Shown here piece after piece: positions 52,484 through 61,870 of a stretch of 64,000 nt of DNA. Both the position numbers and the translations under genes were made by a program. How positions within the stretch are numbered: the first letter of the stretch is position 1; the number at the start of each line of letters is the position of its first letter. The notes below the pieces were generated by a model. That model searched no databases, was not told the origin of the DNA, and was given only the letters and a program-made list of their open reading frames with translations. The DNA comes from Streptomyces resistomycificus (GTDB lineage Bacteria > Actinomycetota > Actinomycetes > Streptomycetales > Streptomycetaceae): the NCBI RefSeq assembly GCF_001514265.1, contig NZ_KQ948989.1, forward strand, positions 815,610-879,609, in the 5' to 3' direction.

Positions 52484-54373
52484 TCACGGGGTGTGGCCAG
52501 CGCGGCGGAGAACAGGGCGCAGGGCCTCGATGACGCCGGGGTCGTCCACTGTGGAGGGGATGGGTTCGTCGTGCCCGTCGGCGATGCCGCGCATCGTCTT
52601 GCGGAGGATCTTTCCCGAGCGGGTCTTGGGCAGGGCGGCTACTACCGCGACGTCCTTGAGGGAGGCGACGGCACCGATGCGCTCGCGCACGAGCTGGACG
52701 AGTTCGGCCTCGACCTCGCCTGGTTCGCGGTCGACGTCGGCTTTCAGGACGACGAAGCCGCGCGGTACCTGCCCCTTCAGGGCGTCGGCGACGCCGATGA
52801 CGGCGCATTCGGCGACGTCGGGATGAGCGGCCAGGGCCTCTTCCATGCTGCCGGTTGACAGGCGGTGTCCGGCGACGTTGATGACGTCATCGGTGCGGCC
52901 CATGACGAAGACGTAGCCGTCGTCGTCGATGTGACCGCTGTCGCCGGTCAGGTAGTAGCCCGTGTAGGCGGAGAGGTAGGAGGCGACGTACCGGTCGTCG
53001 TCCTGCCAGAGCGTGGGCAGCGCGCCGGGCGGCAGCGGGAGCCGCACGACGATCGCGCCGTCGACGCCTGCGGGCACCGGCTCACCCGAGGCGTCGAGGA
53101 CCCGGACGTCCCATCCTGGCAGCGGGCGGGTGGGAGACCCGGGTTTGAGGGGAGCCGCCTCGATGCCCACCGGGTTGGCGACGATGGGCCAGCCGGTCTC
53201 GGTCTGCCACCAGTGGTCGATCACCGGGATGCCCAGGAGATCGCTCGCCCAGTGGTAGGTCTCGGGATCGAGGCGCTCGCCGGCGAGGAAGAGGTGGCGC
53301 AGACCGGTCAGGTCGTAGCCCGCGGTGAGAGTTCCCTGCGGGTCCTCCTTCCTGATCGCCCGGAACGCGGTGGGTGCCGTGAACATGGTCTTGACCCCGT
53401 ACTCGGCGGCGACGCGCCAGAACTGGCCCGCGTCCGGGGTGCCCACCGGCTTGCCCTCGTACAGCACCGTCGTCGCGCCGACCAGCAGTGGCGCGTAGAC
53501 GATGTACGAGTGCCCGACGACCCAGCCGACATCGGAGCCGGTGAACATCGTCTCGCCCGGCCCCACGTCGTAGACGGCCCCCATCGACCAGTGGAGGGCG
53601 ACCGCGTAACCGCCGCAGTCACGCACGACTCCCTTGGGCTTTCCGGTGGTTCCGGAGGTGTAGAGGATGTAGAGGGGGTCGGTTGCGGGGACGGGAACAC
53701 AGTCGGCCGGCGGCGCGGCAGCCACCAGGTCGGCCCAGTCGAGATCGTGAGGCCCCAACTCGGCCGTCTCCTGCGGGCGTTGCAAAATCACGCTCTTCTC
53801 CGGCTTGTGGGCCGCGAGCTCGATCGCCTCGTCGAGCAGGGGCTTGTACGCGATGACACGCTTGCCCTCGATGCCGCAGGAGGCGGAGACGACCACCTTG
53901 GGGGCCGCGTCATCGATGCGCAGCGCGAGTTCGCGCGGGGCGAACCCGCCGAAGACGACCGAGTGCACCGCGCCGATACGTGCGCAGGCCAGCATCGCGA
54001 CAACGGCCTCGGGGACCATCGGCATGTAGATCACCACACGGTCGCCGTGCCCGACACCGAGCCGCGCGAGTGCTCCAGCGAAAGCCGCCACCTCGGCCCT
54101 CAGCTGCACATAGGTGTAGGTGCGCCGGGTGTCGGTCACCGGTGAGTCATAGATGAGCGCAGCCTGTTCACCGCGGCCGGCCTCGACGTGCCGGTCGACC
54201 GCGTTGAAACAGACGTTGAGCCGACCGTCGGGAAACCAGCGGTGGAAGGGGGCGCCCGAGGAGTCCAGGGCGCGTCGTGGGGTGACATCCCAGTCGATGC
54301 CCTCCGCCGCCTTCAGCCAGAAGCTCTCAGGGTCCTCGTTACTGGCGCGGAAGACATCCTCGTACGTTCCCAT
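52484..54373 (-). CDS. Propionyl/acetyl-CoA synthetase (PrpE-like)
   Basis: This 629-residue AMP-forming acyl-CoA synthetase of the Acs/PrpE group begins MGTYEDVFRASNEDPESFW. The P-loop YTSGTTGKPKGVV is at about 250-262, the adenylate-binding segment WWQTETGWP at about 400, and the acylation-dependent lysine is in the C-terminal TRSGKILRKTMR. GVVRDCGGYAVAL after the P-loop is more typical of PrpE than Acs. ATG 54373 follows AAGGAG by seven bases; the longer open frame to 54502 has no ribosome site. Confidence 0.92.
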   Translation of the reverse strand: MGTYEDVFRASNEDPESFWLKAAEGIDWDVTPRRALDSSGAPFHRWFPDGRLNVCFNAVDRHVEAGRGEQAALIYDSPVTDTRRTYTYVQLRAEVAAFAGALARLGVGHGDRVVIYMPMVPEAVVAMLACARIGAVHSVVFGGFAPRELALRIDDAAPKVVVSASCGIEGKRVIAYKPLLDEAIELAAHKPEKSVILQRPQETAELGPHDLDWADLVAAAPPADCVPVPATDPLYILYTSGTTGKPKGVVRDCGGYAVALHWSMGAVYDVGPGETMFTGSDVGWVVGHSYIVYAPLLVGATTVLYEGKPVGTPDAGQFWRVAAEYGVKTMFTAPTAFRAIRKEDPQGTLTAGYDLTGLRHLFLAGERLDPETYHWASDLLGIPVIDHWWQTETGWPIVANPVGIEAAPLKPGSPTRPLPGWDVRVLDASGEPVPAGVDGAIVVRLPLPPGALPTLWQDDDRYVASYLSAYTGYYLTGDSGHIDDDGYVFVMGRTDDVINVAGHRLSTGSMEEALAAHPDVAECAVIGVADALKGQVPRGFVVLKADVDREPGEVEAELVQLVRERIGAVASLKDVAVVAALPKTRSGKILRKTMRGIADGHDEPIPSTVDDPGVIEALRPVLRRAGHTP

Positions 54374-54556
54374 CGCGCACTCCTTTGTGGCATCAAGGGA
54401 CGGTCGTGTGGCTGTGTGCGGAACCGTGTCGGACACAAGTACCGCATGCCGGCCGACATGGTCGAGCAGGATGCCGGCGACCGGCGGACCGGTCACCGGC
54501 ATGGCGGTGGTGCGGCGGTCCGGCCGAAAGGCCGCTCCGCCCGGTGTGGCTTCAGC

Positions 54557-55468
54557 TCACGCGCCGAGGTGCTTGCGGAGCCACTGACCCATCTGCTGGA
54601 TCGCCTCGTCCACCTCGGGTACGCGCCCCGCGCCCAGGACGAACGAGTGCTGTCCCTCGGGCAGCGGGTGGACCTCGGAGGTGACCTTGAAGTCCTTGAG
54701 GCGACGGCCCAGTTGGGCGCCGTCGTCGGCGAGGGTCTCGTACTCGCCGTAGAGGACGATCGTGGGAGGCAGGCCGGTCAGATCGGCGTTCACGAGGCTG
54801 ATCTTCGGATCGGCGAAGTCCACTCCGGGCTCCTGGAGCCAGGCTCCACGGAAGAGCTCAAGAGTGTTCCTGCTGAGCATCTTGTCGTTGTCTTCGTTCT
54901 CGTCCACCGACGCGTTCTGGATGGTGAGGTCGGTCCACGGCGAGACGCTGACGATCGCGCCCGGGGTCGCCTCCCCCTGCGCGAGCAGGCGCAGCGGGAG
55001 CATCACCGCGAGGGTGCCGCCGATCGAATGGCCCGTGCTGCCGATGTTCCGCGGCTCATAGCCCTGCGAGAGCAGCCACCGGTACGCCGTCTCGGCGTCG
55101 TCGAGCTGCGCCGGGTAAGGGTGTTCGGGTGCCAGGCGGAAGTCCACGACGAGGGAGCGGGCACCGGCCGCCTTCGCGATGTGGCCCGCAGCCTTGCGGT
55201 CCGAGTGCATCGAGGCGGTGACCGACCCGCCGAAGTGGAAGTGGAGCAGAGCCCGGTCGGGATCGGCTCCCTCGGGGATGGCCCAGAGGGCGGGGACGCC
55301 GCCCGCGTCCACCTCGGCGTACGTGACGCCTTCCGGCTCGGTCGACGCCTTGTGGTTCGAGTCGACGATGTCGCGGACGATGGCCAGGTCGAGGCCCGGC
55401 GTCGAGGACTTCGCGCTCACGCTCTCGAGGAACTGGGCGAACTGCCGTGCCTCTGGGCTTGCTCCCAT
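54557..55468 (-). CDS. HSL-family alpha/beta hydrolase (esterase)
   Basis: This 303-residue carboxylester hydrolase of the hormone-sensitive-lipase group has the nucleophile elbow GHSIGG. The candidate acid is in the ETLADD region, and the catalytic His is in PEGQHSFVLG. The oxyanion-hole motif is unusual: HFHFGGS instead of HGGG. ATG 55468 follows AAGGAG. It lies between the CoA synthetase and a 1062-base region of gene debris. Confidence 0.9.
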   Translation of the reverse strand: MGASPEARQFAQFLESVSAKSSTPGLDLAIVRDIVDSNHKASTEPEGVTYAEVDAGGVPALWAIPEGADPDRALLHFHFGGSVTASMHSDRKAAGHIAKAAGARSLVVDFRLAPEHPYPAQLDDAETAYRWLLSQGYEPRNIGSTGHSIGGTLAVMLPLRLLAQGEATPGAIVSVSPWTDLTIQNASVDENEDNDKMLSRNTLELFRGAWLQEPGVDFADPKISLVNADLTGLPPTIVLYGEYETLADDGAQLGRRLKDFKVTSEVHPLPEGQHSFVLGAGRVPEVDEAIQQMGQWLRKHLGA

Positions 55469-55709
55469 GGTGGTGCTCCTTCGCAGGTTGCTGCCACGCC
55501 CACGTCCCGCGTGTTGCAGCCAGATTGATGTGCTGGTCGTGACGCTACTGGCTGAGTATAGAAAAGTAAACTCAGGTAGATCGGGATCACCTCTGGCTGC
55601 GGGGGCGCGGCGGCGCTGTGCGGGCGACCGAGAGTGATCACCTCGACACCGCCTGGGCGGCAGGCGCGACAACAAGGCACGCGGGGCACGGGGCTCCGTA
55701 GACTGCCGC

Positions 55710-55850
55710 GGCAGTCGGCAGCCCTCGGATTCGGGGTCGGAGCAGAGGGCGCCGTTGGACAACTCCCGTGTCCGTCATGGGCGTCGAGACGCGCGAGCCG
55801 TCGATGTTGTTCCGCCCGGCGCGGCGAGCATCTCTCGCCCCTGCCGTCGC
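55710..55850 (-). pseudogene. Decayed TetR N-terminal fragment
   Basis: The minus strand encodes NNIDGSRVSTPMTDTGVV, matching the DNA-binding head GIDGSGISTLMTDAGLT of the TetR at 47798. Nucleotide similarity extends over the same stretch (the plus-strand GGCGCCGTTGG, CCGTCATG.GCGTCGAGA, GAGCCGTCGATG blocks occur in both). The remainder is missing. This is a third, dead relative of the TetR pair. Confidence 0.6.
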
Positions 55851-56021
55851 GTCGTCGGCCCCGCGTGATCGTGCCAGGAGGATGCCGTGTGGCCGGCCTG
55901 ATCTCAGTTGCCGTCGGGCGTCATTGAAGCGCAGGACGCCGTCCGCCGGGTGTGCAGCACGACGTCGCTGGAGGAGGGCAGTCGGCCGTCGAGACCGCGA
56001 GTACGGCCCCGCCCGGGTGCC

Positions 56022-56300
56022 ATGCGCGCGAGTTTCGACGACTACCGCGCCATGGAGCAGGACGGCGCCCTCGACGACATCGACGCCGCCGAGGGCCACC
56101 GCCTCACCATGCCGGTACTGGCGCTCTGGGGTTCCGCAGGGCTGCCCTCCCGCCTGCCGACGCTGGAGATCTGGCGCGCCTGCGCGGACGACGTCACCGG
56201 AGCAGAAATCCCGGAGTGCGGCCACTTCGTCCCGGAAGAGCAACCGGAGGCGCTGCTGCGCCATTTGCGGTCGTTCCTGGCCGACGAGGCTCGTCGGTGC
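56022..56300 (+). pseudogene. C-terminal half of an alpha/beta hydrolase
   Basis: The frame encodes RASFDDYRAMEQDGALDDID, MPVLALWGSAGL and ECGHFVPEEQPEALLRHLRSFL, the cap and catalytic-His half of an epoxide-hydrolase or haloacetate-dehalogenase-like protein. The nucleophile half is absent, and the frame upstream is the TetR remnant. It may be expressed from ATG 56022 but cannot be a complete enzyme. The rest of 55469-56530 shows no gene. Confidence 0.6.
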
Positions 56301-56530
56301 CCCTGCCACCGTGACGAGAACGGCGCCCCTGCGGGTCCACAGCCTCACTGGCCGGCCGGGGCAAGTCGTCCGAGAGCCTCCCGAACCGAGGGGCGGCCCA
56401 GTTGCTTCCGGTTGGGCCGCCACTCAGTCAGATCCTGGTCGAGACCGGGACACCCGCCGAAGCGTGCCCCGCGGCGCCGCGCTGACGGATATGCGCTGCC
56501 TGGGCATCCAGGCTCGGCGCGCGGTGAATC

Positions 56531-57997
56531 TCAGGAAGCCGCGACGTGGGCAGCGCGCAAGGAGACTTTGTCGATCTTCCCGACCGCGTTCTTCGCTATG
56601 GCCTCTACCACGAAGAACCCGGTCGGACGCTTGAAGCCGGTGAGGCTGCGCGCACAGAGCTCCCGCAGCGTCGTCAGATCGACGGTCACGCCTGGTCGCG
56701 GCTGTATGTAGGCCACGACCACCTCTCCCCACTTCTCGTCGGGTACGCCGATCACGGCGGCTTCGAGCACCGACGGGTCGCCGGTGAGGACGTCCTCGAT
56801 CTCCTTGGGGTAGATGTTCTCCCCACCACGGATGATCATGTCCTTCGAGCGCCCGACCAGGGTCAGATAGCCCTCGGCGTCGAGGTGACCCACATCGCCC
56901 GTGTGCAACCAGCCGTCGACGATGACTCTGGCCGTTTCCTCGGGGCGGCCGAGATAGCCACGCATGACGTTGGGGCCCTTCACGAGGACCTCACCGTCCG
57001 TGCCCGGCCCCACCTCGGTACCTTCGGCGTCGACGATCCGGATCTCCTGGCCGGGGAAGGGAAGTCCCACGGTGCCGGCACGTCGGGGGCCCGCGACGGG
57101 GTTGACGGTGGACCCGCAGGTTCCTTCGGACAGGCCGTACCCCTCGACAAGAGGGAACCCGTACCGGGCTTCGAACCGGTTCAGCAGCTCGGCGGAGGCA
57201 GGTGCGGCGCCACAGACTCCGAACCGCAGCGACGATGTGTCGGGCCGCACGTCGTCCGGGAGCGCAGCGAGCATGCCGTAGATCGTCGGCACGGCGCTGA
57301 AGAAGGTGGGGCGCTCCTGCTCGACGAGGTCGAAGAAGCTGTGTGGGTCGAAACGGCGGCCCGCGATGACGACGCTCGCCCCCGCGAGAAGAGGCGTGAG
57401 AATGCTGACCACGATGCCGTTGACGTGGAAGAGCGGCAGGATCAGCAGGCACCGGTCGGCTGGCCCGATGTCCAGGGACAGACGGCCCATCTCGGTCATG
57501 GCGTCGATGTTGGCGTGGTCCAGCATCACGCCCTTGGGCACCCCGGTGGTGCCGCTGGTGTATATGAGAAGAGCCAGCGCGGACGAGTCCACATGCGGTG
57601 CGTGATCCGAACTCACGCCTTCCTTGGCCAGTGCGCCGACGGCGAGTACGGCAGTACCGTCCGTGACGGGCGCCGCGTGGTCTTCGACCACCAGCAGACG
57701 CGCACCGGAGTCCTTGACCTGTCGGTCCACCTCGACGTCGGTCATGCTCGGGTTGACCGGCGTGACGGTGGCGCCGATCCGCCAGGCGGCGAACAACAGC
57801 AGCACGAACTCGATGCGGTTCGTCAGCTTGAGGGCCACGACATCGCCGGGACCGATGCCGAGGTCCTGGAGCTGACGCGCTGCCGCACGGACGCGGTCCA
57901 GCAACTGAGTGTTGGTGAGTGACTGGCGCCCGTCCGAGACCGCTGCCCCATCGGGGTCGTGAGCGGCGCGACGGTCGGGCAGTGAAGCGAAGTTCAT
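56531..57997 (-). CDS. Acyl-CoA ligase (class I adenylate-forming)
   Basis: This 488-residue fatty-acyl or aryl-CoA ligase has the P-loop LLIYTSGTTGVPKGVML, adenine site GYGLSEGTCGS, hinge-region motif GWLHTGDVGHLD and the C-terminal catalytic lysine in AVGKIDKVSLR. It is followed upstream by a hydrolase after 35 bases and by a crotonase, all minus strand. Together these form a likely operon for activation and beta-oxidation of an acyl substrate. Confidence 0.92.
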   Translation of the reverse strand: MNFASLPDRRAAHDPDGAAVSDGRQSLTNTQLLDRVRAAARQLQDLGIGPGDVVALKLTNRIEFVLLLFAAWRIGATVTPVNPSMTDVEVDRQVKDSGARLLVVEDHAAPVTDGTAVLAVGALAKEGVSSDHAPHVDSSALALLIYTSGTTGVPKGVMLDHANIDAMTEMGRLSLDIGPADRCLLILPLFHVNGIVVSILTPLLAGASVVIAGRRFDPHSFFDLVEQERPTFFSAVPTIYGMLAALPDDVRPDTSSLRFGVCGAAPASAELLNRFEARYGFPLVEGYGLSEGTCGSTVNPVAGPRRAGTVGLPFPGQEIRIVDAEGTEVGPGTDGEVLVKGPNVMRGYLGRPEETARVIVDGWLHTGDVGHLDAEGYLTLVGRSKDMIIRGGENIYPKEIEDVLTGDPSVLEAAVIGVPDEKWGEVVVAYIQPRPGVTVDLTTLRELCARSLTGFKRPTGFFVVEAIAKNAVGKIDKVSLRAAHVAAS

Positions 57998-58032
57998 GGC
58001 GGGCGTACCTGTCTCGGTGTTGTGCGATCCGG

Positions 58033-58953
58033 TCAAGGAGTCGATGCCGGCGCGGGGCGCAGCTGCCGGGTGAGGAACTCGATCTGGTCGCGGACCAGGG
58101 TCTCGAAGGTCTCGCCGGTGTAGAAGTCGAAGTGGCCGGCGTCGTACCTCTTGATCTCTCCCCGGGGTGCGGTGCGCGCGTACCGGAGGGTCTGGGCGGG
58201 AGGCGTGACGGAGTCGGTGTTGCTGACGCAGAAGAGGATCGGCATGGCGACCTTCTTCGCCGCACGCCCAGGCCGGTAGGTGGCGATGGTCGGAATGACC
58301 CGTGCCGCCACCTCGTTGCGGAACGTCGTCCCCGCCGGTTGCAGCGCCTGATATCCGGGCAGGGCGTCCGGAGCGTTCATGAGGGCCGGCGAACCGGGGG
58401 CGGAGGCGATGGGAACCATCGCGGGCGCCTTGCCGCGCACTCTGGCCGCCATGTCCCGAGCGAGCACGGGGGTCATCCTGAGCGAGGCGACCGGGCCGAG
58501 CGCGAGCGCGGAGGCGAGACCATCGGTGAACGGGCACTGGGACACGGCCGCGCGCAGTTCGGGATGCCGAGAGGCGACGGTGATGGCGTGGCCTCCGCCG
58601 AAGGAGCTGCCCCACACCGCGATGCGGGAGCGGTCGACGTCGGGGCGGGCCTTGACGTAGGCGAGGGCGGCGTCCCAGTCGGCGAGCTGACGCTTGATCG
58701 ACAGGAGCTGGCGCGGGTGGCCGCCGCTGTCGCCGAAGTGCCGGTAGGTGAAGGCCACGGCGGCGATGCCGGCTTGAGCGAAACGCTCGGCGAAGGCGTC
58801 CAGGCGCATCTCGCGGGTGGCGCCGAGGCCGTGCCCGAGGATGACGACGGGCGGGGAGGTGACGCCGGTCGGGAGGTAGAGCCATCCGGCACAGGTGCTG
58901 TCGCCGGAGGGGAAGGTGATGTCGTGGCGGGTGAAGGAGTGCGCAGTGGTCAT
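58033..58953 (-). CDS. Alpha/beta hydrolase (dienelactone-hydrolase-like)
   Basis: This 306-residue serine hydrolase has HGLGATREMRLDAFAERFAQAG after the first strand, nucleophile elbow GSSFGGG, an Asp in NTDSVTP and a His in DAGHFDFY. It belongs to the acyl-peptidase/dienelactone-like group often found beside CoA-ligase genes. It lies seven bases downstream of the crotonase gene and 35 bases before the ligase gene in the same transcript. Confidence 0.88.
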   Translation of the reverse strand: MTTAHSFTRHDITFPSGDSTCAGWLYLPTGVTSPPVVILGHGLGATREMRLDAFAERFAQAGIAAVAFTYRHFGDSGGHPRQLLSIKRQLADWDAALAYVKARPDVDRSRIAVWGSSFGGGHAITVASRHPELRAAVSQCPFTDGLASALALGPVASLRMTPVLARDMAARVRGKAPAMVPIASAPGSPALMNAPDALPGYQALQPAGTTFRNEVAARVIPTIATYRPGRAAKKVAMPILFCVSNTDSVTPPAQTLRYARTAPRGEIKRYDAGHFDFYTGETFETLVRDQIEFLTRQLRPAPASTP

Positions 58954-58960
58954 CGTCTGC

Positions 58961-59935
58961 TCACCGCCGCGTCGTCTTCGTCGAGCGGTGCCCCGGCACG
59001 CTGCCCGAGGCGAGCGCCTGGGCGTAGGTGTCCGGGTCGTAGAGCGGGAGCTCGCCGGTGGCGTCCGTCGTCTTCATGTAGTCGAGCATCAGTTCCTGGC
59101 CGTCCTTCGACATGACTCTGGTGAAGAACTCGGCGCGTTCGACGTGGAGTCCGTCCTCCAGGGACATCGAGCCGCCGAAGTACACCGACCTCTTGGCGGC
59201 CGCGACCGACCCCTTCGACCGTCGGCCGAAGTGCTCCGCGAGTTCGACCGCCTGCGCGACGACCTTGTCCTGGGGTACGACCTTGTCGACCGCCCCGTTG
59301 GCGAGCGCCTCCGCGGGCGTGAACGGCTTGCCTTCGAGGATCGCGGCCAGGGACCGGTGGGTGCCGATCAGGCGGGTCAGCCGCTGGGTGCCGCCTCCGC
59401 CCGGGATGATGCCGAGGAGGATTTCGGGCTGGCCGATGAAGAAGTCCCCGTCGGCCATGACCCGCAGATCGCAGGCCCAGGCGAACTCGGCGCCGAGGCC
59501 GAGAGCCGAACCGTTGAGGGCGGCGACGAAGAGGACACCGCTGGCGTTCATCCGGAGGAAGGTCGTGTGCAGACGCTCCAGCTGGAGGGCCCCGCGCATC
59601 GGGGTCCTGCGCATCACGGGCCCGAGGAGACGGGACCGGTCCACGTGCTTGGCCATGCGTACGACGGCGGCGGCACCGCGTCGGCCGACCGTCGGGCTCG
59701 CGGCGCCCTCTTCCTGCAGCCACCGGACCGCGGCATGGCTGACGAACCGCTCGGGATGTGCCCCGGTGAAGACGACGGCACGGATGCTCGGATCGCGGTC
59801 GACCCGGTTCACCAGCTTGTCCAGCTGATGGGCGATATCGAGGCCGAACAACTGGTGCGGGCCGCCGTCGACCCGGACGACAAGGACGGCTCCGCGGTCC
59901 TCGATCTCCAGATGACCCTTGTCTTTGTATGGCAT
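58961..59935 (-). CDS. Enoyl-CoA hydratase/isomerase (crotonase family)
   Basis: This is a 324-residue crotonase-fold enzyme. Both catalytic glutamates expected for hydratases are visible, in LGAEFAW and in QPEILLGIIPGGGGTQRL. It is longer than the usual 260 residues, with an insertion around residues 75-120 rich in Arg. It is the first gene of the minus-strand operon and divergent from the TetR gene at 60147. The palindrome at 60101 lies between them. Confidence 0.9.
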   Translation of the reverse strand: MPYKDKGHLEIEDRGAVLVVRVDGGPHQLFGLDIAHQLDKLVNRVDRDPSIRAVVFTGAHPERFVSHAAVRWLQEEGAASPTVGRRGAAAVVRMAKHVDRSRLLGPVMRRTPMRGALQLERLHTTFLRMNASGVLFVAALNGSALGLGAEFAWACDLRVMADGDFFIGQPEILLGIIPGGGGTQRLTRLIGTHRSLAAILEGKPFTPAEALANGAVDKVVPQDKVVAQAVELAEHFGRRSKGSVAAAKRSVYFGGSMSLEDGLHVERAEFFTRVMSKDGQELMLDYMKTTDATGELPLYDPDTYAQALASGSVPGHRSTKTTRR

Positions 59936-60100
59936 GGATTCTGCTCCCGTGCTGAGTTCATGGGGGAGTGCAAGGCGAGTGAGGGAGGGGCTACCGGCGC
60001 CAGGAATCTGGGACAGTGCGTGAAAGCCCGTCCGGGGAGGCGCGCCCGTGTCCGAAACGGCACGTCACTCGAGATGTGTACTATTGCCGTGTCGAGTTAG

Positions 60101-60113
60101 ATAACCAAGTTAT
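60101..60113. promoter_or_regulatory. ATAAC-N3-GTTAT operator, crotonase/TetR divergent promoter
   Basis: ATAACCAAGTTAT is a 13-base inverted repeat with 5-base arms located 34 bases before the TetR start. The same arms occur at 61785 before the SDR gene. Confidence 0.65.
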
Positions 60114-60146
60114 TTCAAGAGTGTCAATGGTGGAGGCGCGAGAGGC

Positions 60147-60830
60147 ATGGCAGGGCGGCCGAGGCTCGATGACGCACCGGAGCGGCTTGTGCGAGCCGCT
60201 GTCGGCCTGCTGGCCGAACAGGGGCCGTCGGCCATCAAGGCGCGTACGGTGGCATCCGCGAGCGGGCTGTCGACGATGGTCGTCTACGGCCACTTCGGTG
60301 GGATCCCCGAACTGATGCGCGCCGTCGCCGACCACGGCTTCAGGGAGCTCGGCGCGGCGTTCGCCCAGGTGCCGGTGACGGATGATCCGATCGCGGATCT
60401 CTTCGCCATGGCTTTGACCTGCCGCCGAGTGGCCCACGAGAACCCTCACCTGTACGACCTGATGTTCGGCCTGTCCACTCGTGCGACGTACCGGCCGCTG
60501 TCGGACGCGGACCTTCGCTTGAGCGGACATTCGCCGGCCTTCCGGGACGCCCACGTCCATATCACCGCGGCATGTCGACGGCTCGTGGACTCGGGCAGGG
60601 CCGAGCGGCAGGAACCTGAAGTCATCGCCGCCCAGTTGTGGAGTCTGGTCCACGGGTACATCACCCTTGAACTGGCCGAGCACTTCGGCGAGTTCGAGGA
60701 CCCCGTGGAGCAGGTGCTGCTGCCGATGGGCGTGAACTTCTCTGTCGGTCTGGGCGACGAGCGGGAACGGGCCGAAGCCTCGCACGAGGCGGGCGCGCGC
60801 CTTTACGACTCGATCGTTCAAGGTCGGTGA
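60147..60830 (+). CDS. TetR-family repressor of the catabolic cluster
   Basis: This 227-residue TetR regulator has DNA-binding head PERLVRAAVGLLAEQGPSAIKARTVASASGLSTMVVYGHFGGI and a C-terminal WHG-type ligand domain. It is not close to the TetR pair at 47798 and 48945. It is divergent from the crotonase operon. An ATAAC-N3-GTTAT site lies in the shared promoter, and a second site precedes the SDR gene, so it probably represses both. The effector may be an acyl-CoA. Confidence 0.92.
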   Translation: MAGRPRLDDAPERLVRAAVGLLAEQGPSAIKARTVASASGLSTMVVYGHFGGIPELMRAVADHGFRELGAAFAQVPVTDDPIADLFAMALTCRRVAHENPHLYDLMFGLSTRATYRPLSDADLRLSGHSPAFRDAHVHITAACRRLVDSGRAERQEPEVIAAQLWSLVHGYITLELAEHFGEFEDPVEQVLLPMGVNFSVGLGDERERAEASHEAGARLYDSIVQGR

Positions 60831-60878
60831 AAGTCGGTAGGGCGGGTCGCTGTCCCGCGCGGGAGTACCCGTGTGCGG

Positions 60879-61775
60879 CTAGGGCGACTTGGTCTCCGCG
60901 GCAGAGGTACCGGTGCCCGGCGTGAGCTGGTCATGCCTCCCCAGCGCCGCGACCTCCCGTTCGAGGGACGGAACGGCACGGGCCGCGAAGCGCCTCGCCC
61001 ATGGCCAGGCCAGTGGCGAATTCAGCGCTGCCTTGGCCCAGTTGGCCACGACGACCGCGCGCGGGACGTACACGCGGCTGCGCCGGCGCACGAGCCCGTC
61101 GACGATCGCGGCAGCCGCCCGGTCGGCGCTCGTGGTGACATTGCCCGGGTAGGGGAGCCGGTTGCGCAGGCCCCGGAACGAGGGGAGGTCCACCTCGGCG
61201 CCTCGGACGAGATCCGTGTCGATCCAGGAGGGGTGCACCAGGCCGACCGTGACGCCGAGGTGCGCCACCTCCTGGCGGTAGGTCAGGGCGAGCAGCTCGG
61301 CCGCGGCCTTGCTGGCGCCGTAGGAGGCCATCGCCGCCAGCGGCATGAAGGACAGCGCGGACGCCACAACCAGCACGTGCCCCCGGCTGCGCTCCAGATG
61401 GGGCGTCACGTACTTGAGGGTCCGGAAGACACCGTTCAGATTGATGTCCAGGACCCGCTCGAACGACGCCTCGTCCGTCTGTCGCACGGTCCCGTACGCC
61501 ACGACGCCGGCATTGGCGACGACGAGATCGATGCCGCCCATGACCTGCGCGGCCTCGTCGATCGCTGACCGCAGGACGGTGCCGTCGCGCACATCGGCCT
61601 CACGCCAGGAAGCGGCGGGGCCCAGATCGCGGGCGAGGTCACGGAGCCGATCGGGCTCCAGTCCGATCAGGGTCACCTGAGCGCCTCGGGCGATGGCCAG
61701 ACGGGCCACCTTCTCGCCGATGCCGCGCGCCGCTCCGGTGACAACCAGCTTTCTGCCCAGCAAGTCACGTTTCAT
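60879..61775 (-). CDS. Short-chain dehydrogenase/reductase
   Basis: This 298-residue SDR has the cofactor motif TGAARGIG at residues 13-20, NAGV, the catalytic Ser in VVASALS and YGASK. An extended C-terminus of about 60 residues is typical of classical SDRs that act on long-chain or sterol-like alcohols. Its start lies ten bases from the palindrome at 61785. It is convergent with the TetR gene. Confidence 0.9.
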   Translation of the reverse strand: MKRDLLGRKLVVTGAARGIGEKVARLAIARGAQVTLIGLEPDRLRDLARDLGPAASWREADVRDGTVLRSAIDEAAQVMGGIDLVVANAGVVAYGTVRQTDEASFERVLDINLNGVFRTLKYVTPHLERSRGHVLVVASALSFMPLAAMASYGASKAAAELLALTYRQEVAHLGVTVGLVHPSWIDTDLVRGAEVDLPSFRGLRNRLPYPGNVTTSADRAAAAIVDGLVRRRSRVYVPRAVVVANWAKAALNSPLAWPWARRFAARAVPSLEREVAALGRHDQLTPGTGTSAAETKSP

Positions 61776-61784
61776 GGCCGCAAC

Positions 61785-61797
61785 ATAACTTCGTTAT
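61785..61797. promoter_or_regulatory. ATAAC-N3-GTTAT operator upstream of the SDR gene
   Basis: ATAACTTCGTTAT repeats the arms of the site at 60101 exactly, with a different three-base spacer. It lies between the SDR start at 61775 and the divergent HxlR gene. Confidence 0.65.
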
Positions 61798-61870
61798 TTA
61801 TTGAGCGCAAGATGTCGCGTGGATGAACTGTCGCCGCTCCACCTGCTGGGTCTCACGACTGCACGAACCT

